This document shows positions 8,245 to 16,414 of a stretch of 64,000 nt of DNA, in pieces. How positions within the stretch are numbered: the first letter of the stretch is position 1; every line of letters starts with the position of its first letter. A model generated the notes under the pieces. It was not told where the DNA came from and searched no databases. It saw only the letters and a list, made by a program, of their open reading frames with translations. Origin of the DNA: Actinomyces oris (lineage in GTDB: Bacteria; Actinomycetota; Actinomycetes; Actinomycetales; Actinomycetaceae); NCBI RefSeq assembly GCF_006546825.1, contig NZ_VICC01000001.1:64191-128190 (forward strand), in the 5' to 3' direction. Made by a program: the position numbers and the translations under genes.

Positions 8245-8381
8245 GGGGACATTCCGCGCGGCGGGGTGCGGTCTCTTTCGGACGGGGACAGCCCACGCGT
8301 TCGGGGGCGGGATTCCTGTCCCCGTACGCGTCGATGGCACCCGCCGGCGGCAAAGTGCCCCCGACGGCGTCGAATATCCCC
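8245..8381. repeat. Family C structured repeat, copy 2
   Basis: This full-length copy has the head GGGGACATTCCGCGCGGCGG, a central stem pairing ACGCGTTCGGGGGC with GTCCCCGTACGCGT, and a tail with CCCCCGACGGCGTCGA. It is almost identical to copies 3 and 4 over about 130 bases. Confidence 0.85.
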
Positions 8382-8417
8382 GGCTGCGACAGCACGCCTC
8401 TGTCATCAATAACGCCG

Positions 8418-9110
8418 TCAGAATGGAGCCATCGCAGAAACGACGAGGTTGCTGCGCGGCAGCGGCTCGCGGCGAGCCAGCGCCCGGCACCAGTCGTCGG
8501 CAGTGGTCACCGCCGCCCAGTTGGAGTGCAGCAGCGCCATGAGCGTGGTGTGCACCGTACGCGCATCGACCTTGCCGGCGCGATTGCGCAGGTTGATGGC
8601 GCCGACGGCGTCGGAGAGCACCTCCGTCGTCAGACCGATCGCCTCTCCCCAGGCCGCCGAGGCCAGGACGCAGTTATTCGCCATGAAGCCGACGAGCGTC
8701 ACGGTATTGACGCCCTGCTCGTGCAGCCATGCGGCGAGGTCGGTTCCCGCGTAGATCGACCCGTGGTGCTTGACGACGCTTTTCCACTGCGGGGTCCGTC
8801 GGCGCTCGATGCTCGGGCGGAGCTCGAAGCCCTTCCCTCCAGGGGTGAAGGTGGCGCCGCCGGGCGGACCGGCGTGCTGCACGCAGACCACGGGGAGTCC
8901 GGCACTCTCGGCGGCATCGAGTACCTGCTCGATCCTCTCCATGCAGTCGCGCAGGCGCGGGTAGCGGATGCGCAGCGGCGGGCGGGCGTACTCATTCTGT
9001 ACGTCGACGAGGACCAGTGCCCTGCGAGGGGCGGTTCGTCCCGGTTCATCGCGATCAGTCACGGTGTCTCCAGACGTGTGCGCCGTGGCGCGGTGGTTGC
9101 GTGGTGACAC
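8418..9110 (-). CDS. Isochorismatase-family cysteine hydrolase
   Basis: The 230-residue protein shows the isochorismatase-like fold: ALVLVDVQNEY near residue 32 with the catalytic Asp, a Lys in SVVKHHGSIY and the nucleophile Cys in GFMANNCVLAS. Members hydrolyse amides or vinyl ethers (nicotinamide, ureidoacrylate, isochorismate); the substrate here is unknown. The first about 28 residues are poorly conserved and the real start may be a downstream codon near VTDRDEPG. It is divergent from a GlxA-type AraC regulator across about 120 bases, so the regulator probably controls it. Confidence 0.82.
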   Translation of the reverse strand: MSPRNHRATAHTSGDTVTDRDEPGRTAPRRALVLVDVQNEYARPPLRIRYPRLRDCMERIEQVLDAAESAGLPVVCVQHAGPPGGATFTPGGKGFELRPSIERRRTPQWKSVVKHHGSIYAGTDLAAWLHEQGVNTVTLVGFMANNCVLASAAWGEAIGLTTEVLSDAVGAINLRNRAGKVDARTVHTTLMALLHSNWAAVTTADDWCRALARREPLPRSNLVVSAMAPF

Positions 9111-9229
9111 TCAGGATGTGCAATCGGACTGGTGTCCACCAGTGGCGCATATGCTACGTAACGATGGTTTCACGCCAGGTGTTGAGGGACACGGTTCGGC
9201 GCCAGGCGGGACGTGCTCAGGGAGGTCGC

Positions 9230-10294
9230 ATGCATATCGCCGTCTACGCCTTCGACGGCATCACCATGTTCCACCTGTCGATCCCCCAGATGGTCTTCGG
9301 GACCGTGAGCCGGCTGGGTCTTGCCAACTGGCAGGTCTCACTGTTCACCACCACCTCCGAGTCGGTGACGCCCCCACAGGAGGCCGCGGCTCCCGCGGAA
9401 GGTGCGGGCCCACCGCCGTCCACCGCGCCATCGCGCACCACCACCATCCGCACCTCGGAGGGCTACATCCTTGGTGGTCTGGGAGGTCCGGAGCTGGCGA
9501 GCGAGGCCGACGTCATTGTGGTCCCCGCCTGGTTCTCCGACGGCCGCCCCGCCGAGGAGGATCTGCGCTCACTCCTGAAGACCGCACATGCACGGGGAGC
9601 CTGCGTCGTCGGCCTGTGCCTGGGGGCGATCCCCTTGGCCGAGGCCGGTCTCATCGGCGGGCGCCGGGCGGTGACGCACTGGCGGGCCTTCGAGCCGATG
9701 GCGCATGAGCATCCGGAGATCGCGCTGGACGAGTCGGTCCTCTACGTGGACCATGGCGATGTTCTGACCTCGGCGGGTGCGGCGTCGGGCCTGGACACCT
9801 GCCTCCACCTGGTGCGCACGCACCTGGGGGCGCAGGCCGCCAACGAGGTCGCGCGTCAGCTCGTCATCGCGCCACATCGCGAAGGCGGGCAGGCACAGTA
9901 CATCGAGCGGCCGGTGCCGCGGCGCGCCGACGACGACCCGATCAGCAGCACGGTGGCCTGGGCGATGGAGCACCTGGGCGAGCCGCTACCCGTGGAACGG
10001 CTGGCGAGGAAGGCGCAGATGAGCACCCGCTCCTTCATCCGCACCTTCCGGGAGTCGACTGGCACCGCACCTGCAGCATGGGTTCGCGCGCAGCGGGTGC
10101 GCGAGGCCCAGCGCCTCCTGGAGAGCACGGACCTGGCGGTCGAGCAGGTGGCCTCGACCTGTGGCTTCGGCAGCGCCGTCACTATGCGTCAGGCCTTCGC
10201 CCGGATACTGAGCACGACACCGTCGGCCTACCGATGCCGGTTCCGCACCGTTTCTCCTGACCCCGCCGAGATGCGAGGTCGCACTGACATCTGA
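9230..10294 (+). CDS. GlxA-type AraC-family transcriptional regulator
   Basis: The 354-residue protein joins an N-terminal DJ-1/PfpI-like domain (MHIAVYAFDGITMFHLSIPQ onwards; GLCLGAIPLAEAGL at the elbow where GATase-like proteins have Cys) to a C-terminal AraC double helix-turn-helix (LARKAQMSTRSFIRTF through EQVASTCGFGSAVTMRQAFA). GlxA-type regulators sense small nitrogenous or osmolyte-type ligands. The ATG at 9230 is chosen because GGGAGG lies 5 bases before it; a longer reading frame upstream has no support. The divergent isochorismatase-family gene is the likely target. Confidence 0.88.
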   Translation: MHIAVYAFDGITMFHLSIPQMVFGTVSRLGLANWQVSLFTTTSESVTPPQEAAAPAEGAGPPPSTAPSRTTTIRTSEGYILGGLGGPELASEADVIVVPAWFSDGRPAEEDLRSLLKTAHARGACVVGLCLGAIPLAEAGLIGGRRAVTHWRAFEPMAHEHPEIALDESVLYVDHGDVLTSAGAASGLDTCLHLVRTHLGAQAANEVARQLVIAPHREGGQAQYIERPVPRRADDDPISSTVAWAMEHLGEPLPVERLARKAQMSTRSFIRTFRESTGTAPAAWVRAQRVREAQRLLESTDLAVEQVASTCGFGSAVTMRQAFARILSTTPSAYRCRFRTVSPDPAEMRGRTDI

Positions 10295-10319
10295 GGCCTC
10301 ACCGCCAGCGACATCGACG

Positions 10320-10455
10320 GGGACTTTCTGCGCGGCGGGGTGCGGTCTCGTCCGGACGGGGACAGCCCACGCGTACGGGGACGGGATTCCTGTCCCCGCA
10401 CGCGTCGATGGCACCCGCCGGCGGCAAAGTGTCCCCGACGGCGTCGAATGCCCCC
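10320..10455. repeat. Family C structured repeat, copy 3
   Basis: Nearly the same as copies 2 and 4: head GGGGACTTTCTGCGCGGCGG, central GGGACGGGATTCCTGTCCCC stem flanked by ACGCGT, and tail CCCCGACGGCGTCGAATGCC. It lies between the AraC gene and the first toxin-antitoxin pair. Confidence 0.85.
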
Positions 10456-10625
10456 GTCAGCGTGCGTGCCCACCTGTTCCTCGGCTGCCAGGACGCCAGC
10501 ACAACCGAGCCCCCGCCGGTGCGCGGGCCCCTCATTCCGCGGGCGGCTCGACGACGAGCAGCTCCTCACCGGGAGGCGCGCACCTCGGCGCGAGGCGTCT
10601 GCGCCACCCTTGGTATGATCCGGGT

Positions 10626-10853
10626 ATGACTCAGAAGATCGCGGTGAGCCTCCCTGACGAGCAGGTCGTCTCGATCCGTCGCGCGGTCAAGCAGGGCAGG
10701 GCTCCGTCGGTGTCGGGCTTCATCAGCGCGGCGGTCGCCCGTGTGCAGCGGGAGGACAACCTCGCCCAGCTGCTGGACGACCTTGATCGCGAGCTCGGCC
10801 CCGTCGACGACGCCGACCTGGCTTGGGCGGATAAGGCACTGGGGCTGGCGTGA
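10626..10853 (+). CDS. Antitoxin of a PIN-type toxin-antitoxin pair
   Basis: The 75-residue protein starts MTQKIAVSLPDEQVVSIRRA, a ribbon-helix-helix-like pattern, and ends with an acidic tail (DDLDRELGPVDDADLAWADK) that would wrap the toxin. Its stop overlaps the GTG start of the PIN-domain gene by two bases, the usual order and coupling of type II modules. Antitoxins of this kind bind their own promoter together with the toxin. Confidence 0.82.
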   Translation: MTQKIAVSLPDEQVVSIRRAVKQGRAPSVSGFISAAVARVQREDNLAQLLDDLDRELGPVDDADLAWADKALGLA

Positions 10854-11251
10854 CCACCACCGGTAGGAGAGGCGTCAAGGGCCTGACTCTCGACACCGGC
10901 GCGTTGCTCGCGCTTGAGCGCGGGGACTCGCGGGTCCGCGCACTCCTTCGCCGAGCACTGGAGACAGGCCTGCCTCTGAGTATTCCCGCCGGCGTCGTGG
11001 CACAGGCCTGGCGGGGCGGTCCGCTGCAGGCCCGCGTCGCACGACTGCTCGCGGATCCCAGCGTGCACGTGGCGCCTCTGGACGACATGACGGCGCGAGC
11101 TGTCGGCCTGCTGTGCGGACGCAGCGACCATCGGGACATCGTTGATGTTCACGTCGCCCTGCTGGCGCAGGAGCAGGGGCACACCGTGGTGACCTCTGAC
11201 CCTGAAGACCTGAGCGCGGTCCATCCCAGTCTCCCACTCATCACGGTCTAG
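10850..11251 (+). CDS. PIN-domain ribonuclease toxin (VapC-like)
   Basis: The 133-residue protein has the PIN acidic residues in LTLDTGALLALERG (first Asp and Glu), DHRDIVDVHVALLA and VVTSDPEDLS, as expected for a Mg2+-dependent RNase. The GTG start overlaps the antitoxin stop (GTGA). The module is enclosed by family C copies 3 and 4, which may mark it as an inserted cassette. The RNA target cannot be told. Confidence 0.85.
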   Translation: MTTTGRRGVKGLTLDTGALLALERGDSRVRALLRRALETGLPLSIPAGVVAQAWRGGPLQARVARLLADPSVHVAPLDDMTARAVGLLCGRSDHRDIVDVHVALLAQEQGHTVVTSDPEDLSAVHPSLPLITV

Positions 11252-11298
11252 ACGAGCGTCGCAAGCCCCGGCTGCAAACCCCTGCCGGCGACATCGAC

Positions 11299-11435
11299 GG
11301 GGACGTTCCACGCGGCGGGGTGCGGTCTCTTTCGGACGGGGACAGCCCACGCGTTCGGGGGCGGGATTCCTGTCCCCGTACGCGTCGATGGCACCCGCCG
11401 GCGGCAAAGTGCCCCCGACGGCGTCGAATGCCCCC
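11299..11435. repeat. Family C structured repeat, copy 4
   Basis: This full-length copy, downstream of the toxin gene, is nearly identical to copy 2 over about 135 bases: GGGGACGTTCCACGCGGCGG head, central ACGCGT-flanked stem and GACGGCGTCGAATGCCCCC tail. Confidence 0.85.
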
Positions 11436-11509
11436 GTCAGTGCGAGGGGCTGTCTGCACCTCGACTGGCTAGGACGCCGGCACGGCCACCCCCGCCAGCG
11501 CGCGCCCCC

Positions 11510-12838
11510 TCACTCCGCGGGCGGCTCGACGACGAGCGGCGCCTCACCGGGGGCGCGCACCTCGGCACGGGGTACCGGTTCCAGGACCAGACTCACGTGC
11601 AGCCGCTGGCCCTCCTCGCCGACGGCGTCGTAGGACAGTCGTGGGTTGTCCAGCTCGGTGACCTCGGTGCGGGCGCGCACGAGCCAGGGGTGGCGGCGTC
11701 GCAGCCCGATGAGGTCCTGGTGGAGCCGCAGCATCCAAGCCCCCTGCGGCGCGAGCCCGGACGGCGTGGCCGGAAGGGCCGGGCGGACCTCGTCGTCGCC
11801 GCCGAGGGTCTCGGTCTTCACCCCGCGGAAGGCCTGCTCGTCCCCGTAGTAGACGCTGGGCACGCCGCCCACGGTCATGAGCAGGACGACGGCGAGCGCC
11901 GCCCCGCCGGGCCCGACCTTGCTGGCGATGCGGGTGACGTCGTGGTTGCCGACGAAGGTGGCCGGGACGAACCGGTCCAGCAGCTCATTGTGGCGCTTGA
12001 GGCACCAGTCGAGCTCGTAGAAGTTGACGTCGGCCAGCGAGCTCCAAGTCGCCTTCCACAGCTCGTACTGGGTGACGGTGTCCACGGTGGAGGCCTCCAC
12101 GAAGCCGGCGTAGTCGCCGTGGATGACCTCGCCCATGAACCAGGCGTCGGGGTGGCGCTCGCGCACGGCGGGCAGGACGCTCGCCCAGAAGGCGGGGTCG
12201 ACGGCGTAGGCGGCGTCCAGGCGCCAGGCGCTGGCACCGCGGTCGAGCCAGTGGGTGAGCACCCGCACGGCCAGGTCGCGCACCTGGCCGGAGTCGTGGT
12301 TGAGGGCGGCCAGGGACTCGTGCCCCTCGAAGGTGGCGTAGCCGGGGCCGGTCGGTCCGGCATCGTTCCCGCCAGCACCATCCCCGACGGCGGCGTCGTC
12401 GAAGCGGAAGAGGCCGCGCTCCTCTCCCCCGGCGCGGGCGGCCCGGAAGAGGGGGTGCTCGGTGCCGACGTGCCCGAGGACGCCGTCGAGCATGAGGGCC
12501 AGGCCTCGGGTGCGGCAGGCTTCGGCGAGGCGGTCGAAGGCGGCGTCATCACCCAGGCGAGGGTCGATGCGCAGGTGGTCGGTGGTGTCGTAGCCGTGGG
12601 TGGAGGAGGCGAAGATCGGCCCGAGCGAGAGGCCGTTGGCACCGAGCTCGACAGCGTAGTCGAGCCAGGGCTCCAGGCGGTCCAGGCGCGCGGGGGCGCC
12701 GGGCTCGGTCAGGGGCGCGCCCGGTTCGGGACGGACGGGGGCGCCGGTGGCGCCCAGGGGGTAGACCTGCCACCAGATGGCGTGGTCGATCCAGGCGGGG
12801 GTTGCGGGACGGCTTATTCCAGGTGACTCACTAACCAT
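11510..12838 (-). CDS. GH13 alpha-amylase-family glycoside hydrolase
   Basis: The 442-residue protein has the GH13 barrel motifs in order: IWWQVYPLG near the N-terminus, LMLDGVLGHVG, the nucleophile region ASAWRLDAAYAVD, the acid/base FMGEVIHGDY and FVGNHDVTRI. The expected reaction is cleavage or transfer on alpha-glucosides; there is no signal peptide, so it is probably cytoplasmic and acts on imported malto-oligosaccharides or storage glucan. The start used (GTG or ATG at 12838) is near MVSESPGISRPATPAW; the first about 15 residues are uncertain. It is divergent from a TetR gene 38 bases away, which may regulate it. Confidence 0.88.
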   Translation of the reverse strand: MVSESPGISRPATPAWIDHAIWWQVYPLGATGAPVRPEPGAPLTEPGAPARLDRLEPWLDYAVELGANGLSLGPIFASSTHGYDTTDHLRIDPRLGDDAAFDRLAEACRTRGLALMLDGVLGHVGTEHPLFRAARAGGEERGLFRFDDAAVGDGAGGNDAGPTGPGYATFEGHESLAALNHDSGQVRDLAVRVLTHWLDRGASAWRLDAAYAVDPAFWASVLPAVRERHPDAWFMGEVIHGDYAGFVEASTVDTVTQYELWKATWSSLADVNFYELDWCLKRHNELLDRFVPATFVGNHDVTRIASKVGPGGAALAVVLLMTVGGVPSVYYGDEQAFRGVKTETLGGDDEVRPALPATPSGLAPQGAWMLRLHQDLIGLRRRHPWLVRARTEVTELDNPRLSYDAVGEEGQRLHVSLVLEPVPRAEVRAPGEAPLVVEPPAE

Positions 12839-12876
12839 GCCTCCAAGGGTGCCGCCGCACCCGTTAGCATGTCAAG

Positions 12877-13494
12877 GTGCCGTCTCGTACCGACAAGCGT
12901 CCCCGCCTGCGCATGGATCCCGCCGAGCGCCGCGAGCTGATCCTGTCCGCAGCGAGGCGGGCCTTCGCAAGCCGCCCGTACGAGGAGGTCTCACTGGTCG
13001 AGGTCGCGGCGGAGGCGCAGGCCTCCGAGGCACTGGTGCACAAGTACTTCGCCGGCAAGGCCGGTCTCTACGCCCAGGTCCTCCGGCGTGCCGCTGACGA
13101 GCTGGCCGAGCGCACCCGGAGGGCCGACGACGCCCTGCCGGAGGGGTCGTCGGCCCGGGACCGAGTGCGGACCTCGGTGCTGACCTACCTGGACTTCATC
13201 GCCGAGCGCTCCCCCGGTTGGGTGACCTACCAGGCGCTGGCCGGGCACGACCCGGGCGATGAGGCGGCCCGAGTGAGGCGGCAGGCGCGCGAGGCGGCGG
13301 TGGCGGCCTTGGCCGAGGTTGTCGGCGGCAGCCGGGGCCACCGCGACGACTTCGCCCTGTGGGGCTACCTGGGATTCCTCGACGACGCCTGCCTGCGCTG
13401 GGTGCACGCCGGCTGCCCTGACGACCAGCGCCACAGTCTGGTTGACGCGGCGCTGGGCTGCCTGGAGGGGGCGCTGGGCGACTGGCGGGCATGA
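12877..13494 (+). CDS. TetR-family transcriptional regulator
   Basis: The 205-residue protein has a TetR N-terminal helix-turn-helix (RRELILSAARRAFASRPYEE through EALVHKYFAGKAGLYAQVLR) and a helical C-terminal ligand domain. The GTG at 12877 gives the usual short N-terminal arm. It is divergent from the GH13 gene across 38 bases. A strong bidirectional hairpin follows. Confidence 0.9.
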   Translation: MPSRTDKRPRLRMDPAERRELILSAARRAFASRPYEEVSLVEVAAEAQASEALVHKYFAGKAGLYAQVLRRAADELAERTRRADDALPEGSSARDRVRTSVLTYLDFIAERSPGWVTYQALAGHDPGDEAARVRRQAREAAVAALAEVVGGSRGHRDDFALWGYLGFLDDACLRWVHAGCPDDQRHSLVDAALGCLEGALGDWRA

Positions 13495-13556
13495 GATCTG
13501 GGACCGCCCCCGGCGAATAACACCCCGGAGCCGGCAGTCCGGCCCGCAGACACGAC

Positions 13557-13591
13557 CGTGGGGCCCACCCCTCAAGGAGGTGGGCCCCACG
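13557..13591. terminator. Bidirectional terminator between tetR and dps
   Basis: CGTGGGGCCCACC and GGTGGGCCCCACG form a 13-bp perfect stem with a 9-base loop between two convergent genes. It lacks a T-tract, as many actinobacterial terminators do. Confidence 0.75.
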
Positions 13592-13625
13592 TGATGGAGT
13601 CAGCGCATCAGCGTAAGCCTCGGGC

Positions 13626-14129
13626 TCAGCGGACGGGCTTGCGGACCTCGGCGGAGAGGAACCAGGCCTGCTGCTCGAGCTTGCCGATGAGGTCCTCGAC
13701 GATGCCGGAGGAGGTGGGGTCCTCAGAGTCGACGTCCTCGTCCACACCGCGCAGGGTGGCGACGACGGCCTCGATGGCGGAGACGATGTAGGCGACGCCC
13801 TCGCTGGTGAGGATCTCGCCCTCAGGGGCGGCCGGCACGGTGGTGGCGGCGGAGACGGTGGCCGGGCGGCCGTCGGGGACGGCGTTGATGGCGCGCATGC
13901 GCTCGGCGACCTCGTCGGAGCCCTCGCGGGCGATGTCGACAACCTCGTCGAGGTTGAGGTGGACGTCGCGGAAGTTCGGGCCAACGATGTTCCAGTGGAT
14001 CTGCTTGCCGACCAGCCCGAGGGCGATGAGGTCGGTCAGCACGCGCTGGAGGTTGTCGCTCAGAGCGGCGGAGGCGGTGAAGGAGAGGTTGATGGACGGC
14101 GTGGTCATGGTGTCTGCGTTCATGGCCAT
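13626..14129 (-). CDS. dps: Dps-family ferritin-like DNA-protection protein
   Basis: The 167-residue protein has the Dps ferroxidase signature: KQIHWNIVGPNFRDVHLNLD (His ligand, about residues 42-61) followed by VDIAREGSDEVAER with the Asp/Glu ligands. Dps dodecamers oxidise Fe(II) with peroxide and store the iron, and some bind DNA. The start may be the first ATG or the ATG at MTTPSINLS seven codons later. Two GCCTCACCT-type half-sites upstream resemble the DtxR/IdeR half-site, hinting at iron control. A decayed second copy of its 3' end lies at 15432-15530. Confidence 0.93.
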   Translation of the reverse strand: MAMNADTMTTPSINLSFTASAALSDNLQRVLTDLIALGLVGKQIHWNIVGPNFRDVHLNLDEVVDIAREGSDEVAERMRAINAVPDGRPATVSAATTVPAAPEGEILTSEGVAYIVSAIEAVVATLRGVDEDVDSEDPTSSGIVEDLIGKLEQQAWFLSAEVRKPVR

Positions 14130-14186
14130 TACTTTACTACGTCGCCAGCCCCTGTGGGTGTTACTTATGATTCACAGGCAAGCCAT

Positions 14187-14214
14187 GCCTCACCTGAAAC
14201 CAAGGCTCACCTGC
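14187..14214. promoter_or_regulatory. Paired iron-box-like half-sites upstream of dps
   Basis: GCCTCACCTGA (14187) and GGCTCACCTGC (14204) are 17 bases apart and each resembles half of the DtxR/IdeR box, as does the stronger site before feoA2 (GCCTCACCTTA). They lie 58-85 bases upstream of the dps start. Only half-site similarity is seen. Confidence 0.3.
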
Positions 14215-14289
14215 ATGGCCAGGCTCTCGGGGTGGACGACGGCGGTCAACAGCACGTGGACACTGGCGCAAGCCGGCTGGCATAATGGC

Positions 14290-14323
14290 GGGGAGCCACC
14301 CGGCGGGTACCGGGCGGCTCCCC
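14290..14323 (-). terminator. Terminator of the small gene at 14336
   Basis: GGGGAGCC and GGCTCCCC, with inner pairing of CCCGGCGGGTACCGGG, form a stable hairpin 12 bases after the stop of the 47-residue gene on the minus strand. Confidence 0.65.
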
Positions 14324-14335
14324 TAGGTAAGCGGC

Positions 14336-14479
14336 TCATCCGAACCACTTGCCGAGGGTATCCACAAGGACACTGACGGCCCGGGTCAGGCGAGCGAGTG
14401 CGGTTAACAGTTCGCTCACCTTCCGGGCCGTTTCCTTGTCTTTGCGGACTTGCCTGCGTCGGCCTTTCGGCTTGGACAC
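14336..14479 (-). CDS. Small basic amphipathic protein of unknown function
   Basis: This 47-residue reading frame starts at a GTG preceded by AAGGAGGTGAGGGTC, one of the best ribosome sites in the window. The N-terminal third is very basic (KPKGRRRQVRKDK, about residues 3-15). The rest is a continuous amphipathic to hydrophobic helix (SELLTALARLTRAVSVLVD, about 22-40) ending in LGKWFG. It has its own terminator 12 bases downstream. I do not recognise a family. The composition would fit a membrane-active peptide, a type I-like toxin or a small regulatory protein; none is proven. A longer in-frame start at 14563 would add 28 residues with no ribosome site. Confidence 0.55.
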   Translation of the reverse strand: MSKPKGRRRQVRKDKETARKVSELLTALARLTRAVSVLVDTLGKWFG

Positions 14480-14588
14480 GACCCTCACCTCCTTCCGACT
14501 CCCTTCCTCCCAGGCAGGACACTGGGCGTTCCGGGAGAAGGTGCCGAAGAAAGGTGAGGGCAATCATGCCATGGTGGCTCCCGAGATA

Positions 14589-15293
14589 TCAGCCGACCTT
14601 GCAGGTGTTCGGCTCACCGGTCTCCTCCTCCTCGGAGGCGAGCCAGTGCCCGCCGCTGCCGGGCACCATGGTGTTCTTCGCCGGGATTCGCGCCTTGTTG
14701 GAAGGGTCGGTGACGTCCGCGCCCTGTGCGTCGATGTAGGTCACCTGCGTCAGGTCCACGCAGTAGGTGACGGTGGCGCTCTGGCCGTCGGCGCTCATGG
14801 CGACCTCGGAGATCGCGACCTTGACGGGAGTCTTGACCTTCTGCCCCTTGTTCTTCAGGTTGGCGGCGTCATCAAGGAGCTGCTGCTGGAGGTTACCGGT
14901 GGTAACGGCGGGGACCTTGCTGGTGTCCTGTCCGCCGCCGACCCACAGCTTCCAGGACATCTGGTCGTAGGCCACGAAGTCCTGGAGGATCGCGACCCGC
15001 TTGACGTCGAGACCGGCGGGGATCGTGGTGACGGTGTACCCGAGCTGGGCGTCGGACAGGGAGGCCGCGGTGACGGTGCCGGCGGTGCTCGACGCCGTGG
15101 CGGCGACCGAGGGGGCCGACGTCGCGCGCCTCGTGGCGCCGGCCTTGCTGGCGGGCGCCTTGGCGCTGGGCTTGGAGTCCTGGGAGGAGCACCCGCTCAG
15201 GGCCAGCGAGGCGGCGAGCAGCAGGCAGCCCAGTGCGGCGACTCGACGACGTCCCCCGGCTCGACTCACGGGGCGGTTCTCGGCATGTGCCAC
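14589..15293 (-). CDS. Secreted lipoprotein of unknown function
   Basis: The 234-residue protein has an N-terminal signal with a lipobox (LAASLALSGC, Cys at about residue 35), then a Ser/Ala-rich linker and a globular domain with LWVGGGQDTSKVPAVTTG and a Cys pair (TYCVDLTQ, NTCKVG) that could form a disulfide. It should be lipid-anchored on the outer face of the membrane. The pattern resembles actinobacterial lipoproteins with NTF2-like folds, but I cannot name the family. It is monocistronic. Confidence 0.78.
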   Translation of the reverse strand: MAHAENRPVSRAGGRRRVAALGCLLLAASLALSGCSSQDSKPSAKAPASKAGATRRATSAPSVAATASSTAGTVTAASLSDAQLGYTVTTIPAGLDVKRVAILQDFVAYDQMSWKLWVGGGQDTSKVPAVTTGNLQQQLLDDAANLKNKGQKVKTPVKVAISEVAMSADGQSATVTYCVDLTQVTYIDAQGADVTDPSNKARIPAKNTMVPGSGGHWLASEEEETGEPNTCKVG

Positions 15294-15431
15294 GGGGGCT
15301 CCTGACTGTCGGCCGGAATCAACCCGGCGGAAACCAACCCGTTGACAGTACCTCGAAGGTCACGAACATGTCTCGACCTTCGTCGCCCTCATTGCTACAC
15401 CCCTGTTCTGGCGAGGGTGCGTGATGCCAAC

Positions 15432-15530
15432 AGCCCTCAGAAGGAGGAACCAGGCCTGCTGCGCAGGCTTGCCGGTCAGGCCATCCAGGATGATGGCCGA
15501 TGTCAAGGGCTCGTCATCGACAGGGACACC
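15432..15530 (-). pseudogene. Remnant of a second dps gene (3' end)
   Basis: On the minus strand the frame reads DDEPLTSAIILDGLTGKPAQ followed by QAWFLLLRA, which aligns with the end of the intact Dps (DSEDPTSSGIVEDLIGKLEQ then QAWFLSAEV). An 18-base stretch (GAGGAACCAGGCCTGCTG) is identical in both. The rest of the gene is missing; upstream it runs directly into a transposase fragment. This is a decayed duplicate, not a working gene. Confidence 0.7.
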
Positions 15531-15546
15531 CGGCCCGGACCTGGCG

Positions 15547-15735
15547 GGCCCCAACGATGACCTGAGGGTCGACACGCCTCACCTTGGAGTAACCGACCTT
15601 GCGCAGCTCGTCCTCACGCTCGGCCTCGAAATACAAGGCGGTCATGTCATAGGCACAGCGCCAGCCCCCACCGGCGTTGGTGACGTGATCGAACAAGACG
15701 TTCGACAGATTCTCTAGGCAACGACCACTCACCAC
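15547..15735 (-). pseudogene. IS1634-like transposase fragment
   Basis: The minus-strand frame contains YDMTALYFEAEREDELRKVG followed by YSKVRRVDPQVIVG, recalled from the middle of IS1634/IS1549-type transposases (consensus near LYDVTTLYFEAEKEDDLRK). Only about 60 codons remain and the frame ends soon after the match, at the junction with the dps remnant. No inverted repeats were found. It marks an old insertion or deletion event. Confidence 0.6.
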
Positions 15736-16121
15736 AGGATCGTCACACCGGACAGTTCCTCGAAGGCCGGATCGCGCGTCACCAACGCAAGCGACTCGTA
15801 CATCGCTTGCGCCGCCAGCATCCGATCAAAGGGATCGCGATGCGACCACTCAAGCTGCCCGCTCAGGCGCGCGTGCGACCACTCGATGGGCAAGAACTCC
15901 GCTCCGAGCCGTCGCACGTGCCCCTCGAGAGCATCCAGCCACGGCCCCGCTCCAGGCAGTTTCCCAATGCGGTTCTTGGTATGCAGCTCCCATGCACTGG
16001 CGGCGGAGACCACCACGAGATTCCCTCGGTCTCGCAGCACCTCGACAGCCCTCCCGCCCAGACGCGAGGGCTCATTGATCGCCCACATGAGCGCATGCGT
16101 ATCGAGCAGGTAGCCCTTCAT
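15729..16121 (-). CDS. vapC: VapC-like PIN-domain toxin
   Basis: The 130-residue protein begins MKGYLLDTHALMWAINEPSR, the standard start of VapC toxins, and keeps the acidic PIN residues (LDTHA, SAWELHTK, HRDPFDRMLAAQA, TRDPAFE). It should be a Mg2+-dependent RNase. Its ATG overlaps the antitoxin stop by four bases. The 3' end abuts the transposase fragment without breaking the gene. Confidence 0.88.
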   Translation of the reverse strand: MKGYLLDTHALMWAINEPSRLGGRAVEVLRDRGNLVVVSAASAWELHTKNRIGKLPGAGPWLDALEGHVRRLGAEFLPIEWSHARLSGQLEWSHRDPFDRMLAAQAMYESLALVTRDPAFEELSGVTILW

Positions 16122-16339
16122 GCACCCTCCCAGGCACTCAGCTCCTCCTCCGGCAGCTCGTCGAAGAACGTGTCCGGCAGCTGGTATCCGCCGAAGCCCA
16201 GCTCCCGCTCGCCCCCGACTGGAACCAAGCGCGCCACTGTCTGACGCCCTCGGGCGATGTTGATGGTCGCCCCCTGCTCGACCTCTACCAACAGCGCCGA
16301 CAAATGCGTCTTCGCCTCCTGAACCTTCACCGTCTTCAT
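16118..16339 (-). CDS. vapB: VapB-like antitoxin (Phd/YefM type)
   Basis: The 73-residue protein begins MKTVKVQEAKTHLSALLVEV, the Phd/YefM-type DNA-binding domain (KTVxxxEAKTxLSxLL), and ends with an acidic toxin-binding tail (DTFFDELPEEELSAWE). It is translationally coupled to the PIN toxin. It likely represses its own promoter just upstream, next to family C copy 5. Confidence 0.87.
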   Translation of the reverse strand: MKTVKVQEAKTHLSALLVEVEQGATINIARGRQTVARLVPVGGERELGFGGYQLPDTFFDELPEEELSAWEGA

Positions 16340-16414
16340 GCATTGATGGTCCCAGGAGAAAGCGACCTGGTCAACCAGATTGGTCAGGTTGCGCCGCCGC
16401 CCACCCTCATGGTC

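Noticed and set aside
10299-10569. Small reading frames inside family C repeats (recurring GDRNPVP-type peptides)
   Set aside because: They recur wherever the repeat occurs and on both strands; best explained as translation of a non-coding repeat.
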